Assembly (NCBI GenBank): GCA_022566515.1
Contig: JADFIT010000007.1
Span: forward strand, 1 to 54,009
DNA: 54,009 nucleotides
Direction: 5' to 3'
From: Gemmatimonadota bacterium
GTDB taxonomy: Bacteria > Gemmatimonadota > Gemmatimonadetes > Gemmatimonadales > GWC2-71-9
Shown in pieces: positions 37,119-44,738 of the stretch. Position 1 is the first letter of the stretch; every line of letters begins with the position of its first letter. The notes beneath the pieces were generated by a model, which saw only the letters and a program-made list of their open reading frames with translations, was not told the origin of the DNA and did not search any database. A program made the translations under genes and the position numbers.

Positions 37119-37146
37119 TTGCGTAAGTCACAGGTGGTATTATATT
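37119..37146 (+). promoter_or_regulatory. Promoter of the 37171-37661 pair
   Basis: TTGCGT (37119-37124), 16-bp spacer, TATATT (37141-37146), placing the transcript start about 20 bp before ATG 37171. Just upstream (37013-37069) lies an imperfect nested inverted repeat (TGCCACA/TGTGGCA with inner CCCAA/TTGGG) that could end the protease transcript. Confidence 0.5.
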
Positions 37147-37170
37147 TACGAAACCTTTCGGAAGATCCGA

Positions 37171-37464
37171 ATGTCCGGGAATACATCTCCTCGATACAAT
37201 CAGCCCTATCCCAGCGAACCAGCAGTCCACGATCTACCTCCGATTCGCTATGGAGAGGAGATCATTGCGCTGCGGCTGGTGGTCAGGAGAGCCGAAGACG
37301 GTTCTTGGCGTGGCAGGCTCGTCTTCGGTTCCGGCGAGGCTCAAGAGGCCTTGGCCACGGCTGAGATATTCTTCGGTGCCATGGAACCTGACCTCTGGGA
37401 TTCCGTCCGAGATCTGCGCGACCATCATATTCGGGATCTGTATCGCTCCCTGATAGCGGAATGA
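37171..37464 (+). CDS. Hypothetical protein, 97 residues
   Basis: Not recognised. The product starts MSGNTSPRYNQPYPSEP, has an extended proline-rich N-terminus, then a probable beta-hairpin (IIALRLVVRRAEDGSWRGRL, VFGSGEAQEALATAEIF) and a C-terminal acidic helix (WDSVRDLRDHHIRDLYRSLI). It has its own promoter and SD-like GGAAGA. Its stop overlaps the next ATG as ATGA, so it is coupled to the orphan DHp gene and may be its partner. Confidence 0.6.
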   Translation: MSGNTSPRYNQPYPSEPAVHDLPPIRYGEEIIALRLVVRRAEDGSWRGRLVFGSGEAQEALATAEIFFGAMEPDLWDSVRDLRDHHIRDLYRSLIAE

Positions 37465-37661
37465 CGGACGGTGGAGCTATCGCAGAGCGCATCAGCAAGC
37501 TCCGCCATGACCTTGCCAACCCACTCTCGGCCATTCTGGCCGAGGCCCAACTGCTGTTGTTGAGAGACCCTCCCCTGGACAAAGAGACCCTAGAGGCGAT
37601 CAAGTCCATTGAAGAGCAGTCCCGACGCATGCGCGACCTGCTGCACCAGAGCGACTACTAG
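37461..37661 (+). CDS. Stand-alone histidine-kinase dimerisation (HisKA/DHp) domain protein
   Basis: A 66-residue protein consisting only of a DHp-like helical hairpin. Helix 1 carries the H-box KLRHDLANPLSAILAEAQLL with the phosphoacceptor His at about residue 16; helix 2 is ETLEAIKSIEEQSRRMRDLL. There is no CA/HATPase domain, sensor or membrane span. It could accept or pass a phosphate like a phosphotransfer protein, or dimerise with a kinase as a regulator; which is unknown. ATGA overlap with the upstream gene. Confidence 0.75.
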   Translation: MTDGGAIAERISKLRHDLANPLSAILAEAQLLLLRDPPLDKETLEAIKSIEEQSRRMRDLLHQSDY

Positions 37662-37708
37662 GACCAAGCCGTAGCTCCCGCTCCCAAGGCCACCCGGCCA
37701 GTCGTGGG

Positions 37709-37725
37709 CCCTTGACGCTCAAGGG
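37709..37725 (+). terminator. Short hairpin terminator after DHp gene
   Basis: Perfect CCCTTGA-CGC-TCAAGGG stem-loop followed by GTTTG, 48 bp past the stop and about 50 bp before the next gene. The T-run is short, so termination may be partial. Confidence 0.5.
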
Positions 37726-37773
37726 GTTTGCGAGACAAGTTCTCAACTCGCAGTGTCCCCAAGGAGTGAGATT

Positions 37774-39132
37774 GTGGCCTCCTTAGCTAAGCACCGGTTG
37801 TCCCTTTTTCTCTTAAGACCCCGATACCCCATGTTGGCCTTGCTCGGCGCGGCCTGTCTGCCCGGCGGGGCCTCTGAGGTTTCTCCCCAAGAGATACCAG
37901 ATATCGAGGCTCGGCTCGAGAGCCAACCCAACAATGGCAAGCTGCTGCTGCGATACGGTGCGGCGCTGTTCGCCGCCGGGCGCTGTGATAGCGCTGCCAC
38001 CGTTGCTAGCCGTGGTGCCGACCTGCGCCCCACAGACGCCCTGGGGCCACTCGTCATAGGCCAGTGCCTCGAGCAAGCAGGCGAATATGACGAGGCGATC
38101 GCCCTTTACGCATCGTTCGCCGAAGCGCACGGCGATGCACGGGGCACACCGGCAGTGCGGGCGAGGGAGATGCTTGCCCGCCGGGAGCGGTCCACGTCGC
38201 GGGCCCGGGAAGCCCTGGCTCGCGAGCAGGAGCTGACCACCCAGCCGGCCGACGCCAACACGATTGCCGTACTTCCGTTGACCGTGTTGGGAGATTCGAC
38301 ATACGCACCGTTGGGGCGTGGTCTCGCGCAAATGATCATATCAGATCTGTCGCTGCTACAACGCTTCAGGTTGGTCGAGCGGTTGCAGATTGGCGCTCTG
38401 CTACAGGAGTTGAGACTGACTGAGATGGGGAGCGTCGATCCGGCGACGGCGGCACGGGTGGGGCGGCTGGCCAGAGCCAGCCGGATGGTGCAGGGTCTGG
38501 CGGTGATCCCTCCACGAGGTGATGTCCGGCTAGAGGCTAGCGTCGTGCAAGCCAACGGCGAGGTGACCGGGCCCGAATTAACCACTGGCCGTCTCCGCGA
38601 CCTGCTGCGCATGGAGAAAGAGTTGGTCGTTGGGATCTCGCTCCGTTTGGGGTACCGGCTCTCGCTCGCCGAGCGCCAGGCCATTCTGGAGAATGGAACC
38701 GAGAGCCTCACGGCGTTTCTGTCCTACTCTCGCGGATTATTGGCGGAGGATCTGGGAGACTACGCCACGGCAGCCGTTCACTTTTCCAACGCGGTACAGG
38801 CCGACCCTGGTTTCGAGCTTGCGCGGACGCAGTATGAGGCCGCCGCCGCGGCTGCGACGGTAGAAGGCGCGTCGGCGAGCCAGGTAACTACGGTGTCTCA
38901 GACCACGGTTGCCGAGCCGGTGCTCGGACCGGCGAACGCCGTATTGAGTGCCATGGCGAGTGTAGTAGTGGACATTGCGGCGACTCAGGCCGAGCAGAAT
39001 ACCGGGGGAGGCCAGACCGGAGGTCAGAGTTCGACGACGACCAACATTGCCTCGCCCTCGCCTACGCCCACGGCCACGGGCACGACTGCGACCGTGTCGG
39101 GGATCGTGCGGATCATCTTCAAGCTGCCATGA
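37774..39132 (+). CDS. TPR/CsgG-like lipoprotein
   Basis: A 452-residue exported protein. GTG 37774 has AAGGAG at ideal spacing; GTG 37753 is a weaker alternative. The N-terminus shows a hydrophobic stretch ending in the lipobox LLGAAC (ALLGAACLPGG). Tetratricopeptide-like helices follow (NGKLLLRYGAALFAAGRC, CLEQAGEYDEAIALYASF), then a CsgG/TolB-N-like domain: IAVLPLTVLGDSTYAPLGRGLA, MIISDLSLLQRFRLVERLQIGAL, VIPPRGDVRLEASVV. A further TPR (FLSYSRGLLAEDLGDYATAA, FSNAVQADPGF) and a Ser/Thr/Gly/Pro-rich C-terminus complete it. Its stop overlaps the next gene. Confidence 0.82.
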   Translation: MASLAKHRLSLFLLRPRYPMLALLGAACLPGGASEVSPQEIPDIEARLESQPNNGKLLLRYGAALFAAGRCDSAATVASRGADLRPTDALGPLVIGQCLEQAGEYDEAIALYASFAEAHGDARGTPAVRAREMLARRERSTSRAREALAREQELTTQPADANTIAVLPLTVLGDSTYAPLGRGLAQMIISDLSLLQRFRLVERLQIGALLQELRLTEMGSVDPATAARVGRLARASRMVQGLAVIPPRGDVRLEASVVQANGEVTGPELTTGRLRDLLRMEKELVVGISLRLGYRLSLAERQAILENGTESLTAFLSYSRGLLAEDLGDYATAAVHFSNAVQADPGFELARTQYEAAAAAATVEGASASQVTTVSQTTVAEPVLGPANAVLSAMASVVVDIAATQAEQNTGGGQTGGQSSTTTNIASPSPTPTATGTTATVSGIVRIIFKLP

Positions 39133-40259
39133 TGAAGACGCATCGGCTCGTGGCACTCGGGGCATTGCTAGCCGTTCCTGTGGCCTCGGCGGCTCAGCAG
39201 GAGGTCGACGTACGAGTGTCGAGTCTGTTCGAGAGCTACACTTTCGATGTGGGGCTTCCCTTCAGGAAGGTCACGGAATTCACTGTGCCCGTGATCATTA
39301 CGTACCAACTGGGCCGGTTCGGGAATGTCGCGCTATCGAGTGGATATGCCACTGTCGATTTGACGTCTTCGGATCCGAGCCAGCTGGCCGACCAGACGGT
39401 CTCCGGTGTATTGGATACGGAAGCTCGACTGACCGTAAACATCGTGCCTGGCCGATTGGTGGTGTTGTTGACAGGAACCGTGCCTACCGGAGTGAAGACG
39501 GTTGCGTTCGAGGAGCTTTCAATTTTGGGGGCGATCTCGAGCGACGTGATCGGGTTCTCGACCGCGGACTTCGGATCCGGCGGAAACGTCGGTGGGGGAT
39601 TCGCCGGTGCCGTTCCCATCGGGAGGATGGCGCTTGGTTTTGGGGCCACGTACCGCAGGCCGCTGGAATACGAACCGGTGCTGGGGCAGTCTGACCAGCT
39701 CCGTCCTGGATCGGAGCTGCGGATCCGCACCGGTATCGAGGGCCCGATCGCACGGCGAACCTATTTGCGGCTCGCCGGGATTCTCGCGCGGCGCGCAAAA
39801 GACCGCATCGATGGCTCCTCCCAGAATGGTGTGGGCAACCGAGTGATCGGCTATGCGGCAGTCAACCAAGGTCTCGGATCGTCCGCCTTGACGTTGTACG
39901 TGTTCGACGTGTTCCGAGGTGATCCGCGAGTAGAGCAGACGGCGGTGGGAGCCGCACTTCTCCCCCGGGGGAATCTGTTCGGCGTGGGCGGCGAGTTGTC
40001 GATTCCTCTCGGCTTCACTACCAGCGTAGTGCCGCGTTTTGAATACCGTCTCTCCAACGCAGCTCCCGATACGGTCAATACCTCTCTCGAGCGTTTGGGG
40101 CAGTCGCTCCGATTCGGACTCGATCTTCGCGCCCGCGCGACGCAACGCCTCGCCGTGGTGCTTCACGCCGATGGCTTGACAGGCTCGGTCAGGCAGTCCG
40201 GAAGGGATATCGGCGTCACGGGATTTCGCGTGGCGGTCCACCTCGAGCTGATACGTTGA
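39129..40259 (+). CDS. Outer-membrane beta-barrel protein
   Basis: A 376-residue protein with signal peptide MKTHRLVALGALLAVPVASA cut before AQQE. The mature part is a series of amphipathic strands with Gly/aromatic pattern (VPVIITYQLGRFGNVALSSG, LVVLLTGTVPTG, MALGFGATYRRPLEY, YLRLAGILARR, FGVGGELSIPLG, SVVPRFEYRLS) and ends in a strand FRVAVHLELIR. It overlaps the TPR/CsgG lipoprotein by 4 bp, so the two probably form one envelope unit. Function is not identifiable; a porin-like or transport role is possible. Confidence 0.78.
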   Translation: MMKTHRLVALGALLAVPVASAAQQEVDVRVSSLFESYTFDVGLPFRKVTEFTVPVIITYQLGRFGNVALSSGYATVDLTSSDPSQLADQTVSGVLDTEARLTVNIVPGRLVVLLTGTVPTGVKTVAFEELSILGAISSDVIGFSTADFGSGGNVGGGFAGAVPIGRMALGFGATYRRPLEYEPVLGQSDQLRPGSELRIRTGIEGPIARRTYLRLAGILARRAKDRIDGSSQNGVGNRVIGYAAVNQGLGSSALTLYVFDVFRGDPRVEQTAVGAALLPRGNLFGVGGELSIPLGFTTSVVPRFEYRLSNAAPDTVNTSLERLGQSLRFGLDLRARATQRLAVVLHADGLTGSVRQSGRDIGVTGFRVAVHLELIR

Positions 40260-40294
40260 TGGCTTGAGTCGCCCGCACTTCCCCCTGCGCACGC

Positions 40295-40507
40295 TTGAAC
40301 TACAACTCGGGTGACACACAGTTCACTATCATCTTGAACAACATCATCTTCGGAACGACCCCGACGACCGGGTTCTACATGGACGTGACCGACAGCAATC
40401 CAGTCGGCGACGTGCTCACGATCCAGATGGCGAATCCGACACCTGTTGATCCTATGACGTTTGTCTTGAAGGATGGCGGTGCAGTGGTGATCTGGCCCTG
40501 GCAGTAG
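40295..40507 (+). CDS. Possible small or remnant gene, 70 residues
   Basis: The frame starts at TTG 40295 without an evident SD, and reads NYNSGDTQFTIILNNIIFG, then TGFYMDVTDSNPVGDVLTIQ and ends VLKDGGAVVIWPWQ. It looks like the end of a larger beta-rich secreted protein, so it may be a relic instead of a complete gene. A strong terminator follows 20 bp after its stop. Confidence 0.3.
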   Translation: MNYNSGDTQFTIILNNIIFGTTPTTGFYMDVTDSNPVGDVLTIQMANPTPVDPMTFVLKDGGAVVIWPWQ

Positions 40508-40527
40508 CCTAACCCCCTTAAACGATC

Positions 40528-40556
40528 AAGGGGATCGGGCAACCCCCGATCCCCTT
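40528..40556 (+). terminator. Strong hairpin terminator
   Basis: Twelve-base-pair perfect stem AAGGGGATCGGG/CCCGATCCCCTT with a 5-base loop. In the plus direction it is followed by TCCTAC repeats; in the minus direction by TTTAAGGGGG. It likely ends transcripts from both sides, as the genes converge here. Confidence 0.8.
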
Positions 40557-40575
40557 CCTACTTCCTACTTCCTAC
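40555..40575 (-). repeat. TTCCTAC x3 next to a stop codon
   Basis: Three perfect heptamers (GTAGGAA in the sense of the gene at 40579), three bases after that gene's TGA and touching the terminator stem on the other side. Same post-stop placement as the octamer arrays elsewhere in the window. Confidence 0.9.
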
Positions 40576-40578
40576 CTC

Positions 40579-41208
40579 TCAGTTCTCGATCTTAAAGCTG
40601 TCGATGTGCATGTCGAGGTTGTGGTTCAACCGTAGACCGACGATGCCATCGGTGTAGAGATCGGCTGCCGGGACCCGGTCGACTTCGGTTCCGTTCACCA
40701 TGAAAATCACGTCACCGTCCGCCACGCGGATAGCGACCTCATTGGTCATGTGCGCGAGTTCTGACGCGTTGATGGCCTCGCTCTTGGTCCAGCCACGGAT
40801 TTCAGCCGTGTCGTCGCCGGTGCGGGTCTTGATGATGTAGCTCCCGTCTCCACGTACGAGAAAGTAGCTGTAGACTTGATCGGCGCCTTGCATGTCTTTG
40901 CCGCCGAAGATGAGTCCGGTCCCGTGCCCGTGCCCTTTGGAGCTGAGCTGTTCGATCGTGGCCGAGATCGTGTAGCTACCAGTCGCCCTGTCGTTTTCGC
41001 GGTAGAGGGTCACGCCCGGGCCAACGGTGATGTCCCACCCCGTCCCCTTCTCGACGAGCCGGATGTTGTCGAAATTCTGGCCGCGGTCGGTGCGGGCCAT
41101 CCAGCCCGGGGCCAACTGGCCGCCGCCCGAGACCGTGCGGTCGGCGTCCTGCGCCGCCGCCGGCAGTGCCAGGGAAAGCGCAACGAGTGTCAGTGGAATC
41201 GAACGCAT
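40579..41208 (-). CDS. Secreted DUF1080/LamG-like domain protein
   Basis: From ATG 41208 the 209-residue product has a signal peptide MRSIPLTLVALSLALPAAA cut before QDAD. The rest fits a concanavalin-like jelly roll of the DUF1080/3-keto-disaccharide-hydrolase type: DITVGPGVTLYRENDRATGS, SYTISATIEQL, GTGLIFGGKDMQG, YSYFLVRGDGSYII, NEVAIRVADGDVIFMVNGTE and DGIVGLRLNHNLDMHIDSFK. The frame is open to 41409, but the signal peptide fixes the start. Probably binds or hydrolyses carbohydrate in the periplasm; substrate unknown. Confidence 0.83.
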   Translation of the reverse strand: MRSIPLTLVALSLALPAAAQDADRTVSGGGQLAPGWMARTDRGQNFDNIRLVEKGTGWDITVGPGVTLYRENDRATGSYTISATIEQLSSKGHGHGTGLIFGGKDMQGADQVYSYFLVRGDGSYIIKTRTGDDTAEIRGWTKSEAINASELAHMTNEVAIRVADGDVIFMVNGTEVDRVPAADLYTDGIVGLRLNHNLDMHIDSFKIEN

Positions 41209-41388
41209 GGTATACCTCGGATAGCTGAATGATGAGCTGTGGATTCTATCACAGTGGCGGCGCTTGCGACAGGCTCCGGTTGAGCCTCGCGGCGAGGTCT
41301 TTGTCATTGTTCTGATGGATATTTTAATGCGTGACGTCGTTATCTTTCCGTTACCTTCCAAGTCCATGAGCTTTCCAATCACATCTTC

Positions 41389-42120
41389 GTGACGCTCACT
41401 GCGATCCAACTGCTACTCGCATGGGCCGTGGTCTGTGTCGGCGCCACGCTACAGGGTTCCATCGGTTTCGGACTAGGTGTGGTTGGAGCACCGCTCCTGG
41501 TACTCATCGCCCCCGCTTTGGTTCCCGGACCCCTCCTCGTCAATGCGCTTGTGCTGACCGTGCTGATCAGCCATAGGGAGCGCCGCTCGATGGATCTTTC
41601 GGGCCTGGGCTGGGCGATTGGGGGACGGCTGTTCGGAGTCTTGGTGGCCGCCGGTACGCTGGCCGTGCTGCCCCGGGACCGTATGTCGTTGGCGATCGGA
41701 GCCGCGGTCCTGCTGGTCGTGGGTATCAACGCCACCGGCGTGCGTGTACGGCCTGGGCCTCGCTCGTTGATGGCAGCTGGGGCGCTTTCCGGCCTGACGG
41801 GGACAATTTCGTCGATCGGCGGGCCTCCCATGGCACTGCTCTATCAAGACGCGGCGGGATCGCGCCTCCGCGGTACGCTCTCGGGGTACTTCGTGGTAGG
41901 CGTCGTGATGTCGATTATGGCCCTGGCGTCCGTTGGGCGGTTCGGGTGGGAGGAGTTCCGCATGGGAGCGACGCTTGTTCCCGGCGTGCTCGTCGGCTTT
42001 GTTATCTCGGGCAGCACGGCAGCTATTGCCGATCGGGGATCTTCCATCAGGAAGACGGTGTTGATTGTGTCTGCGGCGTCGGGAGCCGTGGTGGTCGTGG
42101 AGCAGATTTTTTGGGGATGA
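41389..42120 (+). CDS. TSUP family transporter (TauE/SafE-like)
   Basis: Integral membrane permease of 243 residues, about eight spans, related to sulfite/organosulfur exporters. The family repeat is visible twice: GATLQGSIGFGLGVVGAPLL near the N-terminus and GALSGLTGTISSIGGPPMAL in the middle, both with the glycine-rich GxxG pattern. Start GTG at 41389. Divergent from the DUF1080-like gene with about 180 bp between. The substrate cannot be deduced. Confidence 0.88.
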   Translation: MTLTAIQLLLAWAVVCVGATLQGSIGFGLGVVGAPLLVLIAPALVPGPLLVNALVLTVLISHRERRSMDLSGLGWAIGGRLFGVLVAAGTLAVLPRDRMSLAIGAAVLLVVGINATGVRVRPGPRSLMAAGALSGLTGTISSIGGPPMALLYQDAAGSRLRGTLSGYFVVGVVMSIMALASVGRFGWEEFRMGATLVPGVLVGFVISGSTAAIADRGSSIRKTVLIVSAASGAVVVVEQIFWG

Positions 42121-42235
42121 TGCGTCGTTCACTCCTGTCGGTGCTCCGGCGCTCCGGCCATATTCTTCCCGGGTGGAAGCTGTAGGAGTTTCTGCCTCGC
42201 GTTTTGTCGTCGACTGTCATGGAGCGGAATTGGGC

Positions 42236-43081
42236 ATGAGACAAGAGCTGATCGACGTCGTTCGTTCGGGGTTGGCCGATCGCTACCGGGTTGAGCGATT
42301 CCTCGGCAGGGGGGGGATGGCCACCGTGTTTCTGGCCGAGGACGTGTCGACAGGTGATCAGGTGGCGTTGAAGGTCTTGAATCGATCGCTGGCCACCCGA
42401 ATCATGCGGGAGCGCTTTGAGCGCGAAGTGGCGGTCGGCTGCAGCCTAGGGCATCCGAACATCGTACCGACGTTCTCAGGTGGGGAGGTCGAGGACTTGC
42501 CGTTCCTGGTCATGCCCTATCTGCCGGGTGATTCGCTGCGACAGCGCCTAGAGAAGACAGAGCGCCTCGATGTGACCGAGGCCGTTGCCATAGGGAGGGA
42601 GATCGCGGATGCGCTGGTGTGCGCGCACAGCGCGGGCATCATTCACCGAGACATCAAGCCCGACAACATCCTGTTCTCGAAAGGCCACGCGATGGTGACC
42701 GATTTCGGTGTGGCCGTAGCCCTCAAGGCGTCGATGGATGACCGTCTCACGGCCCCAGGCGAGGTCCTGGGAACGCCTACGTATATGAGTCCCGAGCAGG
42801 CCATGGGCCGTTTTCGGCTCGACGCGCGCACGGATATTTACAGTTTGGGCTGTGTGATATATGAGATGCTGATCGGAGCTCCGCCGTTCCGTCCTTCCCA
42901 TCCCGACGCCGTCATCGTGCGCCGTCTCGACGACCCCGCACCGAGCGCCTGTGAGCAGCGCCCTGAAATACCGAAACGGATTGAGGCAGCCGTTCGCAAG
43001 GCTCTCGAATGGAAACCCGAGGATAGGTTTGCCACGGCCGAGGAGCTTAGAGACGAGCTGACAGTGGCTGGCGCGCAGTAG
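42236..43081 (+). CDS. Hanks-type serine/threonine protein kinase
   Basis: A 281-residue soluble kinase, essentially the catalytic domain alone. Glycine loop FLGRGGMATVFLAED, catalytic Lys in VALKVLNRSL, C-helix Glu in RFEREVAVG, catalytic loop HRDIKPDNILF, DFGVA metal loop, and the APE-like GTPTYMSPEQAMG followed by DARTDIYSLGCVIYEML. All catalytic residues are present. No C-terminal sensor or membrane span, unlike PknB. ATG 42236 is preferred; the frame extends upstream through the end of the TSUP gene. It converges with ccmH across a strong hairpin. Confidence 0.93.
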   Translation: MRQELIDVVRSGLADRYRVERFLGRGGMATVFLAEDVSTGDQVALKVLNRSLATRIMRERFEREVAVGCSLGHPNIVPTFSGGEVEDLPFLVMPYLPGDSLRQRLEKTERLDVTEAVAIGREIADALVCAHSAGIIHRDIKPDNILFSKGHAMVTDFGVAVALKASMDDRLTAPGEVLGTPTYMSPEQAMGRFRLDARTDIYSLGCVIYEMLIGAPPFRPSHPDAVIVRRLDDPAPSACEQRPEIPKRIEAAVRKALEWKPEDRFATAEELRDELTVAGAQ

Positions 43082-43101
43082 GCGGTAAGCACGCCTACTG
43101 C
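43075..43101. terminator. Bidirectional terminator hairpin between kinase and ccmH
   Basis: A 10-bp perfect stem GCAGTAGGCG/CGCCTACTGC with a 7-base loop. Its left arm contains the kinase stop codon (TAG) and its right arm ends one base before the ccmH stop, so it closes both convergent genes. Confidence 0.75.
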
Positions 43102-43593
43102 CTAACGAACCTTTGCCAGCTCCTCCTCCAGCAGCGCCGCCGACTCAGCATCCAGCTCCTCGGCGTCAGTTCCAGCCGGCGGCGCGCCCTTTCTCGCGGT
43201 GGAGCGCATCCACAACGCCAAGAAAACCCCGGCCACTACAAAGAACGCGCCAGGAGCCGCCCAAGCCAGTAGTCCGAACCCCTTGGCCTCGGGCATGCTG
43301 CGGATTTCGTCGCCGTAGGTGGCGTACAGCTCGTTCGTTATCTCTTCAACCGTGGCGCCTTGCGCTAGTTGCCCGCGGATTTCTTCCCGCAGCTCGGCCG
43401 CTGCGGGTGAAGGGCAATTGGCGATGAGCCTTCCGGGACAGAACGGGCTCATCACAGTGCTGAAAATGTGGCTCGCATTCGTCTCAATGGCGGCGGCCTC
43501 TTGGTCCGCAGTCTCCTGCGCGATGACCGAACCGGAGCTGATGGCGAGCGCAGCCGAGGCGGCCAACATGCCGCGTACGATTTTTCCTGTCAT
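43102..43593 (-). CDS. ccmH: CcmH/NrfF-type cytochrome c maturation protein with altered Cys motif
   Basis: CcmH reduces apocytochrome c cysteines for haem attachment. The 163-residue product has a signal-like N-terminus (VRGMLAASAALAISSGSVIA), the domain helix AAELREEIRGQLAQGATVEEI followed by YATYGDEIRSMPEAKG, a membrane span LLAWAAPGAFFVVAGVFLAL and an acidic tail. The usual LRCxxCQ motif is replaced by FCPGRLIANCP, two Cys separated by seven residues. This fits a CcmH variant; without other ccm genes nearby, the role is probable but not proven. Confidence 0.82.
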   Translation of the reverse strand: MTGKIVRGMLAASAALAISSGSVIAQETADQEAAAIETNASHIFSTVMSPFCPGRLIANCPSPAAAELREEIRGQLAQGATVEEITNELYATYGDEIRSMPEAKGFGLLAWAAPGAFFVVAGVFLALWMRSTARKGAPPAGTDAEELDAESAALLEEELAKVR

Positions 43594-43613
43594 GGCTCGT
43601 TCTTCTGAGTTGT

Positions 43614-43625
43614 ACAGCTAGCTGT
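43614..43625. promoter_or_regulatory. Palindrome upstream of ccmH
   Basis: Perfect 12-bp palindrome ACAGCTAGCTGT, 20 bp upstream of the ccmH ATG. It may be an operator. No factor can be assigned. Confidence 0.3.
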
Positions 43626-43681
43626 TCGTTACTTCCCGGACCTCGCATCCACCCGATCCTAGCAACCTCGCAGCGATCGTA

Positions 43682-44737
43682 TCAGTTCCCGTATGCCCCA
43701 GCGGGAAACCAGGCCAGGTGGTGACCCGGTGCTGCACGGACTTGTACGTGAGTACCTTCGGTGAGGACGAGGGTGTGTGGCTGAAGACTGCGGACGATCG
43801 CCCCGGAGGCAAGGCGGACGCGGTACACGTTCTGCATGCCGGTGAACGTTCGCGACACCACGGTTCCCGGTCCGTTCGGATCTGGAGTGATGGCCACATC
43901 ATCCGCCCGAATCGCAATGTCTACGGCTGTCCCAACCGGCATGCCGTCTGTCTGGTCGAGAGTGCCTATTTCCGTACGAATGCCGGTGGGCGTGACCTCG
44001 CCTGTGATGAAGTCGGTTTCTCCGACAAACTCGGCAACGAACCGCGATGCCGGAGTCTTGAACAGATCCTCAGGAGCGCCAATCTGCTCTATGCGGCCGG
44101 CGTTTTGCACCGCCACTCGATCTCCTACGGCGAGGGCTTCCTCTTGATCGTGAGTGACCAGAATCGCTGACGTGCCGTTCGCCTTGAGAACTTCGCGTAC
44201 CTCATCGCGGAGTGCTATCCGCAGTGTCCTGTCGAGGTCCGAGAACGGCTCGTCAAGCAGGACCAGCGCCGGTTGTGGGGCGAGCGCTCTCGCCAGTGCC
44301 ACCCGCTGCTGTTGGCCGCCGGAGAGTTCGTGCGGATATCGACCGGCGACGTCGGCGAGCCGTACCATGTCGAGAACTTCACCTACCCGTCGCGTGCGGG
44401 CGCCGGCTTTGTGCTTGGGTAGGCCGAACGCCACATTGTCGCAAACCGTCATGTGCGGAAACAGCGCGTTGTCCTGAAACACCAAACTGATCTTACGTTC
44501 TTCGGGAGGCACTAGCGTTGACGCGTCGCTGAGAACGCGACCGTTGCTCGAGATAGTGCCCTGGTCCGGCGTTTCGAGACCGCTGATGAGGCGTAATAAT
44601 GTCGACTTACCACACCCGCTCGGGCCCAGCAGGACCAGCAGCTCGCCTACGCGGACATCTAGGGTAACGTCCACGGCAGCTGGTATATTTCCGTAGTGCT
44701 TCTCGATGCCGCTCAGAGACAAAATGGTCTCGGCCAT
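43682..44737 (-). CDS. fbpC: Ferric-iron ABC transporter ATP-binding protein
   Basis: Energises ferric-iron import. The 351-residue subunit has Walker A GPSGCGKSTLLRL, Q-loop VFQDNALF, signature LSGGQQQRVALARAL, Walker B LVLLDEPFSDLD and switch His in VTHDQEEAL. The C-terminal TOBE/OB domain (VDIAIRADDVAITPD...VYRVRLASG) is typical of FbpC and PotA. Last gene of the fbpA-fbpB-fbpC operon, 1 bp after fbpB. The neighbouring iron-type binding protein makes iron the likely substrate. Confidence 0.92.
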   Translation of the reverse strand: MAETILSLSGIEKHYGNIPAAVDVTLDVRVGELLVLLGPSGCGKSTLLRLISGLETPDQGTISSNGRVLSDASTLVPPEERKISLVFQDNALFPHMTVCDNVAFGLPKHKAGARTRRVGEVLDMVRLADVAGRYPHELSGGQQQRVALARALAPQPALVLLDEPFSDLDRTLRIALRDEVREVLKANGTSAILVTHDQEEALAVGDRVAVQNAGRIEQIGAPEDLFKTPASRFVAEFVGETDFITGEVTPTGIRTEIGTLDQTDGMPVGTAVDIAIRADDVAITPDPNGPGTVVSRTFTGMQNVYRVRLASGAIVRSLQPHTLVLTEGTHVQVRAAPGHHLAWFPAGAYGN

Positions 44738-44738
44738 G

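Noticed and set aside
41209-41409. N-terminal extension of the DUF1080-like protein to 41409
   Set aside because: A clear signal peptide begins at ATG 41208; the extension overlaps the divergent TSUP gene.
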